36,489 nt of DNA from a virus. Under the pieces are notes generated by a model. That model was not told where the DNA came from. It worked only from the letters and a program-made list of their open reading frames with translations, and searched no databases. The stretch is from positions 1 through 36,489 of the IMG/VR virus record IMGVR_UViG_3300025369_000035, one strand, 5' to 3'. Shown one piece after another: positions 12,426 through 21,508 of this stretch. Every line of letters starts with the position of its first letter. The stretch's first letter is position 1. Made by a program: the position numbers and the translations under genes.

Positions 12426-13012
12426 GTCACTTAGTAGAAGCAAATGAAGCAGACTTTCTACCTGTCCCAGAGGCAGAACGGCAAGACTTTACCTCTTTAA
12501 ATAAAATTTCTCCCTCACAAACACTTGACGCTCAGATAAAAACGACGGATTGGCTTGCCGATATTACCGGAGAGGACGACATGATCGTGTCAAAAGCGCA
12601 AGAAGCCAAAGCTGTTGAAGCATTCACCGCATTAATTAACGCCGACCCTAAAGCCAAAGAACAACTTCTAAAGTTAGAAGTACCAGAAGAGATTAGATCT
12701 ACGGTAGCAATGGTCAGCGCATACCAGTGGAAGTTTATTGAGCAGGCAGAAGAGCTTAGAAGCATGGCTGTAACAAAAATTGTGCAAGAAACTGACCACC
12801 CAGACGCTAGAATACGTTTAAAAGCTTTAGAAATGCTAGGTAAGGTTACAGAAGTCGCCCTATTTACTGACAGGGTACAGGTTAAAACTGAAGATGTTAG
12901 CGATGAAGAGCTTGAGAAACGTATTAAGGAGAAGCTTGGTAAGTTTATGGGTAAAGTAGAAGTTGTGGATGTGGAATCTAAACAGGTAGAAGGCGGCGAT
13001 GCTAAGTCCTGA
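12416..13012 (+). CDS. terS: Terminase small subunit
   Basis: A 198-residue acidic protein immediately upstream of, and overlapping by 14 bases, the large subunit, the usual place for the small terminase subunit that recognises phage DNA for packaging. The C-terminal half (ARIRLKALEMLGKVTEVALF, then TEDVSDEELEKRIKEKLGKF) matches the common phage pattern. The helical segment at about 105-145 is likely the oligomerisation region. The start is TTG at 12416 with GAGAGG upstream; no ATG in this frame lies near the start of the protein. Non-ATG starts in this position may limit its level. Confidence 0.82.
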   Translation: MLLSHLVEANEADFLPVPEAERQDFTSLNKISPSQTLDAQIKTTDWLADITGEDDMIVSKAQEAKAVEAFTALINADPKAKEQLLKLEVPEEIRSTVAMVSAYQWKFIEQAEELRSMAVTKIVQETDHPDARIRLKALEMLGKVTEVALFTDRVQVKTEDVSDEELEKRIKEKLGKFMGKVEVVDVESKQVEGGDAKS

Positions 13013-14516
13013 AGAACTACAAGCAGCGCAAAAAGCGCTACCACTAATGACAAAAGCGGAAAAGCTTAAGTTTCTAGAAGATTTAGAAGAAAAAGAACGT
13101 CGTGGTGAAATTGATCTAGCTAAAGATGACATGCTAGAGTTTGCTAAAAGAATATACCCCGGCTTTAAGATTGGACCACAGCACAGACGCTTAGCTAAAA
13201 TATTCCAAGATGTTGTTGAGGGGCGCAAAAAGCGCGTTATTATTAATATTGCACCAAGGATGGGAAAATCTGAGTTTAGTTCGTATTTATTTCCGGCATA
13301 CTTTCTAGGTAAATACCCTGAGAAGAAGATTATTATGGGAACCCATACAGCGGGTTTGTCAGAAGACTTTGGACGGCGTGTAAGAAACTTATTAGAAAGT
13401 GAGGAGTACCATGAAATATTTCCGGACACAGTTGTTGCGGATGACCAGAAGGCTGCGGGCAAGTGGAGTACTGGGGCAGGTGGACAATATTATGCCGCTG
13501 GTGTTGGCGGCGCTCTCGCCGGTCGTGGCGCTGATTTATTTGTTATTGATGACCCACATTCTGAGCAAGACGTTAAGTCAAATTCTCGTTTAGCGTTCGA
13601 TACTGCTTGGAGTTGGTTTCAGACTGGTCCGTTACAGCGTTTGATGCCCGGCGGAGCTATTATAGTCATTATGACTAGATGGTCATTACTTGACTTGACA
13701 GGACGATTGCTGGACTACCAGATTAAAAACCCTAATACTATTCCGTGGGAATTGGTAGAACTGCCTGCGATTCTTAACGAAGATACAGAAGATGAGAAAA
13801 GCCTTTGGCCCGAACAGTGGCCCCTTGAAGCGCTAAAGAATACGAAGGCATCTATTGATCCAAGATATTGGAACGCTCAGTATATGCAGAATCCAACCGC
13901 AGATTCTGCGGCAATAATTGGTAGGAAGGACTGGAATATTTGGGAAGCAGACGACCCACCTAGATGTGAGTATGTTATACAGTCTTGGGATACGGCGTTT
14001 GAAACTAAAACAACAGCTGACTATTCTGCATGTACAACTTGGGGCGTTTGGTATAACAATGAGGACAAAAACCAGCCTAATATTATTCTCCTTGACGCTT
14101 TTAAAGATAGGATGGCGTTTCCAGAACTAAAACAGATGGCACTTAAACATTACAAAGAGTGGCAGCCTGATGCGTTCATAGTGGAGAAAAAGGCAGCGGG
14201 GTCGCCGTTGATTCAAGAATTAAGAAGAATGGGTATACCGGTGCAGGAATTTACACCGTCGCGTGGTAATGATAAGATAGTGAGACTTAATGCCGTTGCT
14301 GATTTATTTACAAGCGGTAAAGTGTGGGCACCTGATACTAGGTGGGCACGTGAAGTTGTAGAAGAAGTTGCTTCATTCCCCGTAGGCGAGCATGATGACT
14401 ATGTGGATACGGTATCACAAGCACTACTTAGGTACAGACAGGGCGGGTTCATTAGCTTGGACTCAGATGAGAAAGAAGATTCGTATTTTAGAGCGCGCAG
14501 AGCCGCTTATTATTAA
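12999..14516 (+). CDS. terL: Terminase large subunit (packaging ATPase and nuclease)
   Basis: A 505-residue protein with both expected domains. In the ATPase, Walker A is APRMGKSE (about 85-92), Walker B FVIDDPH (about 181-187) and the coupling motif MTRW (about 225-228). In the C-terminal RNase H-like nuclease, the acidic residues are in SWDTAF (about 331), IVEKKAAG (about 395) and HDDYVD (about 465). It pumps DNA into the prohead at the portal and cuts concatemers. The start overlaps the small subunit gene by 14 bases. Confidence 0.95.
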   Translation: MLSPEELQAAQKALPLMTKAEKLKFLEDLEEKERRGEIDLAKDDMLEFAKRIYPGFKIGPQHRRLAKIFQDVVEGRKKRVIINIAPRMGKSEFSSYLFPAYFLGKYPEKKIIMGTHTAGLSEDFGRRVRNLLESEEYHEIFPDTVVADDQKAAGKWSTGAGGQYYAAGVGGALAGRGADLFVIDDPHSEQDVKSNSRLAFDTAWSWFQTGPLQRLMPGGAIIVIMTRWSLLDLTGRLLDYQIKNPNTIPWELVELPAILNEDTEDEKSLWPEQWPLEALKNTKASIDPRYWNAQYMQNPTADSAAIIGRKDWNIWEADDPPRCEYVIQSWDTAFETKTTADYSACTTWGVWYNNEDKNQPNIILLDAFKDRMAFPELKQMALKHYKEWQPDAFIVEKKAAGSPLIQELRRMGIPVQEFTPSRGNDKIVRLNAVADLFTSGKVWAPDTRWAREVVEEVASFPVGEHDDYVDTVSQALLRYRQGGFISLDSDEKEDSYFRARRAAYY

Positions 14517-14525
14517 GGATAAATT

Positions 14526-16952
14526 ATGGCAGTCGATAAATCGTTATACCAAGCACCCCAAGGACTAGAAGCCCTAGCAGATCAACCAGATATTGAGATC
14601 GAGATTGAAGATCCAGAAGCGGTACATATATCAGCAGGTGATATGGAGATCGACATAGAGAAAGATGGGGAAGATGACTTTAACCAAAACTTAGCTGAGG
14701 TGATGGACCCAAGTGAGCTACAGTCTTTAGCTGGGGATTTGAGTGAAGATATTAAGAACGATATTGACTCCCGCAAAGATTGGGAAAAAATGTACAAGGA
14801 AGGGATTACCCTACTTGGTCTAAAGTTTGAAGAAAGAACAGAACCGTGGGATGGTGCTTGCGGTGTGTTCCATCCGATGATTACAGAAGCGGTTGTTAGG
14901 TTCCAGTCTGAAGCTATTATGGAGACATTCCCTGCCCGTGGACCTGTAAGAACAAGTATTGTTGGTAAAGAAACGCCTGAGATTAAAGCAGCTGCTCAAC
15001 GCGTAGAAGAAGATATGAACTACCAGCTTACAGAAAAAATGCCTGAATATAGATCAGAGCACGAGAAGATGTTGTGGAACTTGCCAAGTGCAGGTTCTGC
15101 GTTTAAAAAAGTGTATTACGATCCAAATTTAGAAAGACAAGTTTCCGTTTTTGTACCGGCGGAAGATATATTAATTCCATATGGTACAAGTGATATTACG
15201 GTCTGCCATAGAATTACCCACCGTATGCGTAAAACAAAGAATGATTTGATAAAATTAATGCATGCTGGTTTTTATAGGGAAATTGAACTTGGAGAACCTC
15301 AAAAATTTTACACTGATATTCAGGACAAAAAAGATAAAGAAACTGGTTTCTCAGCGTCTTATGACGATAGATTCGAGCTTTATGAAATACACGTGGACCT
15401 TGACCTTCCCGGATACGAAGATACTGACGACGGAGAGGAAACCGGTATTGCGCTACCTTACGTAGTGACAATGCTACGTGGTACAAATGATATATTATCT
15501 ATTCGCAGAAACTGGAAAGAAGACGATGAGCTCAAACTTAAAAGACATCATTTTGTTCATTATCAGTACATCCCCGGCTATGGAGCTTATGGTTTTGGTT
15601 TGTTCCATTTGGTCGGAGGCTTTGCTAAAAGTGCTACCAGCATTATGCGCCAGCTTGTTGACGCTGGTACTCTTTCCAATTTACCCGGCGGATTAAAAAC
15701 TCGTGGTTTAAGAATTAAAGGCGACGATACTCCGATTGCTCCGGGGGAATGGCGTGATGTAGACTTGGGTAGTGGTAGTATGCGGGATAATATTCTGCCT
15801 TTGCCATATAAAGAACCATCTGCAACGCTGTATAACTTGTTAGGAACAATTGTAGAAGAAGGACGTAGGTTTGCTGCAACAGGCGACTTAAAGATTTCTG
15901 ATATGAGTAACCAAGCGCCAGTGGGATCTACACTAGCTATTTTGGAAAGAACGCTTAAAGTAATGTCTGCGGTGCAGGCTCGTGTACACTTCGCGTTAAA
16001 ACAAGAACTTCAATTACTAGCGGAGATTATTCGTGATTACACACCGGAAGACTATGACTATGATCCTGAAGAGGGTGGGCGCAATATTAAGCAATCTGAT
16101 TATCATAGGGTCGATATTCATCCTGTTTCCGATCCTAATGCTGCCACTCTTTCACAGCGAGTGGTTCAATACCAAGCAGTTATACAATTGTCCCAAACTG
16201 CCCCCCAAATATATAATCTTCCCCAGTTACACAGGCAAATGCTTGAAGTCCTCGGAATAAAACACGCAGATAAGCTAGTGCCGTTACCAGAAGATGAGAA
16301 ACCTACAGATCCTGTAACAGAAAATATGAAGGCGTTAAAAGGCGAACCACTAAAAGCCTTTATATTCCAAGACCATGAGTCTCATATTGCAGTGCACCAA
16401 GCAGCTATGACTGACCCTCTTGTTCAACAGATGATTGGGCAGAACCCACAAGCGCAGGCTATTATGGCGGCAATGCAGGCGCATATTGCAGAACACGTAG
16501 GGTTTGCATACAGACAGAAGATTGAAAAAGCATTGGGTGTTGCCTTACCTAGTCCTGAAGATACTCTGCCACCAGAGATTGAGAATCAAATTAGTAGGCT
16601 CATGGCTCAAGCATCTGGTCAAGTGTTGCAGGAAAGTAAAGCGCATATGGCTCAACAACAAGCCCAACAGAACGCACAAGATCCGATCTTGCAGATTCAG
16701 CAACAAGAATTACAGATAAAACAGCAAGAATTAGATATTAAGAAGAAAAAAATGATGGCGGATGTTGCAGCTAAAGCAGATGAAATTCACCTTAAACAAA
16801 TGGAGATTATGGATAAAAACAGAAACGAACAAGTTAGACTTGGTATGCAGGCAGGCAAAGATAAACAATCTTCGCAGTTAGAAGGACTAAAAGTTGGCGT
16901 TGATGTAGCCAAACATAAAGCTCAAATGAAAACAAATAAAGGAAATCAATAA
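14526..16952 (+). CDS. Portal protein
   Basis: An 808-residue protein that follows the large terminase after 9 bases, where portals are normally encoded. The N-terminal part (residues 95-200) has the pattern W-x-G-A-C-G-V-F-H-P, then E-A-I-M-E-T-F-P-A-R-G-P, recognised in large portal proteins of environmental podo- and siphoviruses. The middle is a long mixed domain. The last 120 residues are Gln/Lys-rich coiled helix, the likely barrel or crown extension. It forms the dodecameric ring at one capsid vertex and is the DNA entry channel. An AAGGA-type site precedes the ATG. Confidence 0.9.
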   Translation: MAVDKSLYQAPQGLEALADQPDIEIEIEDPEAVHISAGDMEIDIEKDGEDDFNQNLAEVMDPSELQSLAGDLSEDIKNDIDSRKDWEKMYKEGITLLGLKFEERTEPWDGACGVFHPMITEAVVRFQSEAIMETFPARGPVRTSIVGKETPEIKAAAQRVEEDMNYQLTEKMPEYRSEHEKMLWNLPSAGSAFKKVYYDPNLERQVSVFVPAEDILIPYGTSDITVCHRITHRMRKTKNDLIKLMHAGFYREIELGEPQKFYTDIQDKKDKETGFSASYDDRFELYEIHVDLDLPGYEDTDDGEETGIALPYVVTMLRGTNDILSIRRNWKEDDELKLKRHHFVHYQYIPGYGAYGFGLFHLVGGFAKSATSIMRQLVDAGTLSNLPGGLKTRGLRIKGDDTPIAPGEWRDVDLGSGSMRDNILPLPYKEPSATLYNLLGTIVEEGRRFAATGDLKISDMSNQAPVGSTLAILERTLKVMSAVQARVHFALKQELQLLAEIIRDYTPEDYDYDPEEGGRNIKQSDYHRVDIHPVSDPNAATLSQRVVQYQAVIQLSQTAPQIYNLPQLHRQMLEVLGIKHADKLVPLPEDEKPTDPVTENMKALKGEPLKAFIFQDHESHIAVHQAAMTDPLVQQMIGQNPQAQAIMAAMQAHIAEHVGFAYRQKIEKALGVALPSPEDTLPPEIENQISRLMAQASGQVLQESKAHMAQQQAQQNAQDPILQIQQQELQIKQQELDIKKKKMMADVAAKADEIHLKQMEIMDKNRNEQVRLGMQAGKDKQSSQLEGLKVGVDVAKHKAQMKTNKGNQ

Positions 16953-17158
16953 TGGATTTACAAGCACTTAGTTTTGTTGACGCTCTTAGAAAAAAATTAA
17001 GAGAGGATATGAACAATTACACTGACGACTTGGCAAATGGTCAGTGCTCAAACTTTGAAGTTTACAAAGAGCTCTGTGGGGTGATTCGAGGTCTAGCCTT
17101 AGCAGAGCGCCATTTACTTGACCTCGCACAACTTATGGAAGAAGACAACGATGAGTGA
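16952..17158 (+). CDS. Small head-module protein, unknown function
   Basis: A 68-residue helical protein whose ATG shares the last A of the portal's TAA stop (TAATG). Its stop overlaps the co-chaperonin gene's start by 8 bases. Acidic C terminus (LAQLMEEDNDE) and two Cys residues. Proteins of this size are common between portal and scaffold in related phages; role unknown. Confidence 0.65.
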   Translation: MDLQALSFVDALRKKLREDMNNYTDDLANGQCSNFEVYKELCGVIRGLALAERHLLDLAQLMEEDNDE

Positions 17159-17588
17159 CACCATCGCATTACCGGAACAGGGGTTAATTCTACCTCCGGG
17201 CGTAGTACCAGCAGCACCTGTAGTAGATGAAGAGTATGAAAAAGCGGAACAAAAAGCCAAATCAATGCCTACTCCAAGTGGGTTTAAGATTCTTTGCGCT
17301 TTAGTTGAAGCCGGTGATACGTTTGAAAATGGTCTTATTAAAGCAGATGAAACGAAGATGGTTGAGGAATTAACTTCTCCTGTTTTGTTTGTTATCAAAC
17401 TTGGACCCGACGCATATAAAGATGCAGAGAAGTTTCCGTCAGGACCGTGGTGTAGAGAAGGTGATTTTGTTATTACCAGACCATACACAGGGACAAGGAT
17501 GAAAATCCATGGCAAAGAGTTCCGGATTATCTATGATGATCAGGTTGAAGGTGTAGTAGAGGACCCTAGAGGTATACGCCGTGCTTAG
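17151..17588 (+). CDS. GroES-like co-chaperonin
   Basis: I start at the ATG at 17151 (MSDTIALPEQ), which overlaps the previous gene by 8 bases; an earlier in-frame ATG lies inside that gene. The 145-residue protein has an approximately 45-residue Pro/acidic N-terminal extension. It then has the Cpn10 layout: PTPSGFKILCALVE, the mobile-loop region ending around FENGLIKAD, G-P-D-A-Y then FPSGPWCREGDFVI, then Y-x-G-x-x-x-K and a final strand ending DPRGIRRA. GroES forms the lid of GroEL. Phage versions (such as T4 gp31) replace it for folding the capsid protein, consistent with a location in the head module. Confidence 0.75.
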   Translation: MSDTIALPEQGLILPPGVVPAAPVVDEEYEKAEQKAKSMPTPSGFKILCALVEAGDTFENGLIKADETKMVEELTSPVLFVIKLGPDAYKDAEKFPSGPWCREGDFVITRPYTGTRMKIHGKEFRIIYDDQVEGVVEDPRGIRRA

Positions 17589-18045
17589 TGAAAAACGGAT
17601 AACTCAAATACGTGCTTGGCAAAAAGCCAATCCTGAAAAGGTTAAAGCGGCTAAAAAACGCTATTATGCAACAGAGAAAGGCAAAGCGCAAAAACGCAAA
17701 GAAGATAAAGCGTATGTTGCTTCCGGCGGTAGATCTAAAATAGAAACACTTAGAGCTACTAAACCTCTTTCTGAAGCTAGAAAACAAGCACGCTTACGAT
17801 ACCAAATAGTTAGACGCAGTTTTGAAAAAAACTTATCTGAAATAGATAAGTTTGTGTTGAATGAGGCGGTTTCTTTAACGCGTCTACGAAATAAAATTGT
17901 TGGCGGTTGTTGGCATGTCGATCATATAGTGCCTGTTTCAAAAGGAGGCACTTGTGTATTTAGTAATCTTCAGGTAGTACCTGCTTTGTGGAATCAAAGT
18001 AAATCAAACGTACACACCGAGCGTTATTTCGGTGCTTTTAAGTAG
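17581..18045 (+). CDS. HNH endonuclease
   Basis: A 154-residue protein with a basic N-terminal arm (QKANPEKVKAAKKRYYATEK) and an HNH core: WHVDHIVPVSKGG (His112, Asp114, His115), N129 in FSNLQVVP, and the final N-x-x-K-S in WNQSKSN. No Cys pairs for a structural zinc are visible. Small HNH genes inserted in phage head modules are usually free-standing homing or nicking enzymes, and some assist DNA packaging. Start GTG at 17581, overlapping the preceding gene by 8 bases. Confidence 0.82.
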   Translation: MLSEKRITQIRAWQKANPEKVKAAKKRYYATEKGKAQKRKEDKAYVASGGRSKIETLRATKPLSEARKQARLRYQIVRRSFEKNLSEIDKFVLNEAVSLTRLRNKIVGGCWHVDHIVPVSKGGTCVFSNLQVVPALWNQSKSNVHTERYFGAFK

Positions 18046-18054
18046 GAGATATAA

Positions 18055-19020
18055 ATGAGTGATGATTACAAATTCCCAGATGAAATGGGTTTGGATGAAA
18101 ATCCAAAAAACGAAGTCGATGTTAATGTCGATGCTGAGACGGACATAGACATTGTCATTGAAGACGATACACCTGAACGCGATAGACGCGCGCAGCCTTT
18201 AAACCGTGAAGTAGAAGATCCAACAGATGAAGAGATTGAGCAGTATAGTAAATCTGTTCAAGCAAGGATTAAAGAACTTACACATGCAAGACATGATGAA
18301 CGTCGTGCTAAGGAAGCGCTAGCTAGAGAAAAAGCTGAGTTAGAAAGATTAGCTCATTCTGCGTTAGAAGAAAATCGTAAATTAAAGCAATACGTTCAAA
18401 CTGGTGAAGCTTCTTATGCTGAGACTTTAAAAGAGAAAGCAGAAGCAGAACTAGAAATGGCAAGACGTAATTATAAGGCTGCGGCTGATTCTTACGATGC
18501 TGATGTCATGCTTGAAGCACAAGAAAAATTGACGGAAGCAAAATTAAGATTAGAAGCAGCAAAAAATTTTCGTCCAACCCCTTTACAAAGTGATTTAAAT
18601 AATGTAAAAATAGAGGCACAAGTACCAGAAACACCGAGACTCGACGAAAGAACCTTGCGCTGGCAAGCAAAAAACCAGTGGTTCGGGGCACCGGGGTACG
18701 AAGAAATGACGGCTTTTGCACTAGGGCTGCACCAAAAACTAGTAGCTACGGGTTATGACCCGCGCACCGCAGAATATTTCGAGAGAGTAGACTCTCGCAT
18801 AAAGCAAGTTTTCCCTGAAGTATTTAAGAGTGAAGACGAACCAGCCCGTGTTGAGCCAACTAAAAAGCCTGCAACCGTAGTTGCATCTGCTACCCGTTCT
18901 ACGGGAGCAAAAAAACAGGTCAAACTTTCTGCAACAGCTAAACGCATAGCAGATAAATTTGGACTTTCATATGAAGAATACGCTAATCACGCTTTAAAAT
19001 TGGAGAACAACAATGGCTAA
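18055..19020 (+). CDS. Scaffolding protein
   Basis: A 321-residue highly charged protein. The N terminus (1-60) is Asp/Glu-rich, residues 70-190 are a long Glu/Lys/Ala coiled coil (KEALAREKAELERLAHSAL, LKEKAEAELEMARRNYKAAA), and the C terminus is basic, the part that typically binds the capsid protein. It sits between the portal and the major capsid protein, as expected for the internal scaffold that shapes the procapsid and is later expelled. No protease motif is visible, so it is probably released whole. Confidence 0.8.
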   Translation: MSDDYKFPDEMGLDENPKNEVDVNVDAETDIDIVIEDDTPERDRRAQPLNREVEDPTDEEIEQYSKSVQARIKELTHARHDERRAKEALAREKAELERLAHSALEENRKLKQYVQTGEASYAETLKEKAEAELEMARRNYKAAADSYDADVMLEAQEKLTEAKLRLEAAKNFRPTPLQSDLNNVKIEAQVPETPRLDERTLRWQAKNQWFGAPGYEEMTAFALGLHQKLVATGYDPRTAEYFERVDSRIKQVFPEVFKSEDEPARVEPTKKPATVVASATRSTGAKKQVKLSATAKRIADKFGLSYEEYANHALKLENNNG

Positions 19021-19465
19021 TAATCGCACTCAACGAGATCAGGAAACTCGTGAAAACAATCCTACACGTTATGTATATAAACCGCCTAGCGCGTTACCTG
19101 ACCCTACACCGGAACCGGGATTTAAATTCCGTTATCTTGCGGCTGAAGTTGGAGGTGAGTCAAATCACACTAACATGTCACAAAAATTCCGTGAAGGCTG
19201 GGTACCCGTAAAAGCAGTTGATCACCCTGAGTTACAGGTTGCTGGCAATAAAGACGGAAACGTCGAAATCGGTGGATTGATTCTTTGTAAAGCACCAGAA
19301 GAAATGGTGGAAGCACGCAGAGAACACTACGCTCAAGTTGCCGAAAACCAAATGGCTTCAGTGGACAATCACTTTATGCGTAACAATGATGCCCGTATGC
19401 CTTTATTTACTGACAACAAATCTACAGTAACTAGAGGACGCGGTTTTGGTAATGGTTCTAAATAA
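19013..19465 (+). CDS. Head-associated protein, unknown function
   Basis: A 150-residue protein with an N-terminal arm (MANNRTQRDQETRENNPTRY) and a globular part (FRYLAAEVGGESNHTNMSQK, then WVPVKAVDHPELQVAG). It starts inside the scaffold gene (8-base overlap) and lies just before the decoration-like protein, so a role in head assembly is likely. Exact function is unknown. Confidence 0.62.
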   Translation: MANNRTQRDQETRENNPTRYVYKPPSALPDPTPEPGFKFRYLAAEVGGESNHTNMSQKFREGWVPVKAVDHPELQVAGNKDGNVEIGGLILCKAPEEMVEARREHYAQVAENQMASVDNHFMRNNDARMPLFTDNKSTVTRGRGFGNGSK

Positions 19466-19484
19466 ACTTTTTTGGAGAAATTAA

Positions 19485-20111
19485 ATGGCTACTACGTCCA
19501 ATCCTTATGGATTAAAGCCGATCAATTTGATCGGTGGGCAGGCGTTTAATGGAGGTGTTATTCGTGAGATTGCACTGACAACAAACAACTCTGCCGCAAT
19601 GTATTCTGGCGATTTGATAAAGATCGCTGCTGGTGTTCCTAGTTCAGTTACAACAACCCCAACAACTACCACAGCTGGTACTATTGGTGTTTGCGTAGGT
19701 GTTCGTTATCAATTAGCTGGTCAACAGCTTGGTTATCCTTTATATGCTCAGTATTTACCAGCTAACGCTGTAACTTCTGGCTACACAAATATCTTTATTC
19801 GTGTTATGGATGATCCAGATGCTTTATTCCAAGTTCAAGCTTCAGGTTCTGTTACTGCTGCTAACATTGGTTCTAATGCACAGTTGACTAACTTTGGTGG
19901 TAATGCTACTTATGGTAACTCTACTATCCAATTGTTACAAAGCTCAATCTCTAACAGCAACGCTACATATGCAGTTCGTATCGTTGACTTAGTAAATGAG
20001 TCTTCAACATTTGGTGGTAACTTCCCATCTAATCCGGGCGACGCTTACACTGACTGTATCGTTAAACTGAACTTCGGTGTTCACGCCTATTACAACTCAA
20101 CTGCTAGTTAA
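19485..20111 (+). CDS. Head decoration-like structural protein
   Basis: A 208-residue beta-rich protein opening MATTSNPYGLKPINLIGGQA, then TIGVCVGVRYQ and a Thr/Ser/Asn-rich C terminus. The opening and position, immediately before the major capsid gene, match a phage head protein often annotated as decoration or minor capsid. GGAGAAAT precedes the start, consistent with high expression. An outer-surface stabilising role is inferred. Confidence 0.65.
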   Translation: MATTSNPYGLKPINLIGGQAFNGGVIREIALTTNNSAAMYSGDLIKIAAGVPSSVTTTPTTTTAGTIGVCVGVRYQLAGQQLGYPLYAQYLPANAVTSGYTNIFIRVMDDPDALFQVQASGSVTAANIGSNAQLTNFGGNATYGNSTIQLLQSSISNSNATYAVRIVDLVNESSTFGGNFPSNPGDAYTDCIVKLNFGVHAYYNSTAS

Positions 20112-20126
20112 TTAAGGAGCTAACAA

Positions 20127-21050
20127 ATGGCTATTTCACGTTCACAGCTCCTAAAAGAGCTACTCCCCGGTCTCAATGCCTTGTTTGGTCTTGAGTATAA
20201 ACGCTATGGCGAAGAGCATAAAGAATTGTACGAAACAGAGAAATCTGAGCGTTCATTCGAAGAAGAAACCAAACTTTCTGGTTTCTCCGCTGCTCCAGTA
20301 AAATCTGAAGGCGCACAAATTGCTTATGACAATGCGCAAGAAGCTTTTACAGCTCGCTACTCACACGAAACTATTGCTTTAGGTTTCTCAATCACTGAAG
20401 AAGCGATTGAAGATAACTTGTATGACTCTTTGTCTGCTCGTTATACTAAAGCTCTTGCTCGTGCTATGGCTTATACCAAGCAAGTTAAAGCGGCTTCTGT
20501 TTTAAATAACGGCTTTATCTCTGGTTCTAACAACCAGTATAACGGCGGTGACGGTGTACCTTTATTCAGTACAGCACACCCAACTGTTAACGGCGGTACA
20601 AACTCTAACGCTCCAACTACACCAGTTGATTTGAACGAAACTTCATTGGAAAATGCTGTTATTCAAATTGCTGCGTGGACAGATGAGCGTGGTCTATTGA
20701 TCGCTGCTAAGCCACGTAAGTTAATCATTCCACCTGCATTACAATTCGTTGCTACTCGTTTATTAGAGACTAACCTCCGTGTTGGTACTAACAACAACGA
20801 CATCAGCGCAATCGTAAATAACGGTTCTGTTCCTGAAGGTTACGCTGTTAACCACTTCTTGACAGACGTTAATGCATGGTTCTTGTTAACTGATGTTCCA
20901 AACGGTCTCAAGCACTTTGAGCGTATGCCTATGGCTACATCTATGGACGGCGACTTCGACACTGGTAACGTACGTTACAAAGCACGTGAGCGTTATTCAT
21001 TCGGATGGTCAGATCCATTGGGCGCATGGGGATCTTCAGGTTCATTCTAA
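20127..21050 (+). CDS. Major capsid protein, Mu gpT-like HK97 fold
   Basis: A 307-residue protein with the features of the Mu-like major head subunit: an N-terminal helix (LKELLPGLNALFGLEYKRY), the E-loop region around 40-70 (KSERSFEEETKLSGFSAAPV), SHETIALGFSITEEAIEDNL, and the capsid motif V-P-L-F-S-T-A-H-P. The C-terminal segment ends in GAWGSSGSF. AAGGAGC precedes the start. A strong intrinsic terminator follows 22 bases after the stop, as often found after the most highly expressed capsid gene. Confidence 0.9.
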   Translation: MAISRSQLLKELLPGLNALFGLEYKRYGEEHKELYETEKSERSFEEETKLSGFSAAPVKSEGAQIAYDNAQEAFTARYSHETIALGFSITEEAIEDNLYDSLSARYTKALARAMAYTKQVKAASVLNNGFISGSNNQYNGGDGVPLFSTAHPTVNGGTNSNAPTTPVDLNETSLENAVIQIAAWTDERGLLIAAKPRKLIIPPALQFVATRLLETNLRVGTNNNDISAIVNNGSVPEGYAVNHFLTDVNAWFLLTDVPNGLKHFERMPMATSMDGDFDTGNVRYKARERYSFGWSDPLGAWGSSGSF

Positions 21051-21072
21051 GTTTTACCCACTGTTGTACAGA

Positions 21073-21097
21073 CCCCGCTCACAAGGCGGGGTTTTTT
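21073..21097 (+). terminator. Intrinsic terminator after the major capsid gene
   Basis: CCCCGC (21073-21078), a seven-base loop TCACAAG and GCGGGG (21086-21091) are followed by TTTTTT (21092-21097). Classical form, 23 bases after the capsid stop. Confidence 0.92.
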
Positions 21098-21163
21098 CTT
21101 TATAAATCAAGCATTTAAAAATAGCATGCAATGTCACAATCTCTGCGGTATGATATATTTATC

Positions 21164-21508
21164 ATGCAAATTACACCTAAAGTTCTTGAATCGGTTTACA
21201 TAATGTTGTGTAACATTAAACCTTTTAGTGGGTGGAAATTACCATGCCCGGAAGAAATTAATTTTTCTGTAACTACTGATGAAGATGCGCTTGGCACGTA
21301 TCTTTTTAACGATGAAACAGAAATGCATGAGATAACTATTAGCAAAGCTAAATGTGGACATTTGGACACACTGATAAAAACGCTAGCGCATGAAATTATA
21401 CACATGACTAGAGGTAAGACTAGTAAATACGCAGCGCACGACTCATATTTTAGATATAAAGCTACGGTTATAGCTTTGGAGTTGGGGTTTGATCCCTTAG
21501 AGCTTTAG
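21164..21508 (+). CDS. SprT-like zinc metallopeptidase
   Basis: A 114-residue protein. The metal site is visible: LAHEIIHMTRG with HEXXH at residues 76-80, and a third ligand candidate His92 in KYAAHDSYF, the arrangement of SprT/DUF45-type peptidases. I start at the ATG at 21164, but neither this nor the ATG at 21131 has a ribosome binding site. TATGAT at 21149 is close enough to suggest a nearly leaderless transcript. Its end overlaps the HNH gene on the other strand by 41 bases. It might process virion or host proteins; no substrate is known. Confidence 0.62.
   Translation: MQITPKVLESVYIMLCNIKPFSGWKLPCPEEINFSVTTDEDALGTYLFNDETEMHEITISKAKCGHLDTLIKTLAHEIIHMTRGKTSKYAAHDSYFRYKATVIALELGFDPLEL

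Noticed and set aside
12532-13462. Minus-strand frames opposite the terminase genes
   Set aside because: They mirror strongly supported terminase domains, are rich in Ser/Phe from reverse reading, and have no start signals.
14167-14178. GTGGAGAAAA resembling a fifth palindrome copy
   Set aside because: Only one arm is present within the terminase gene; the second arm CTCCAC is missing.
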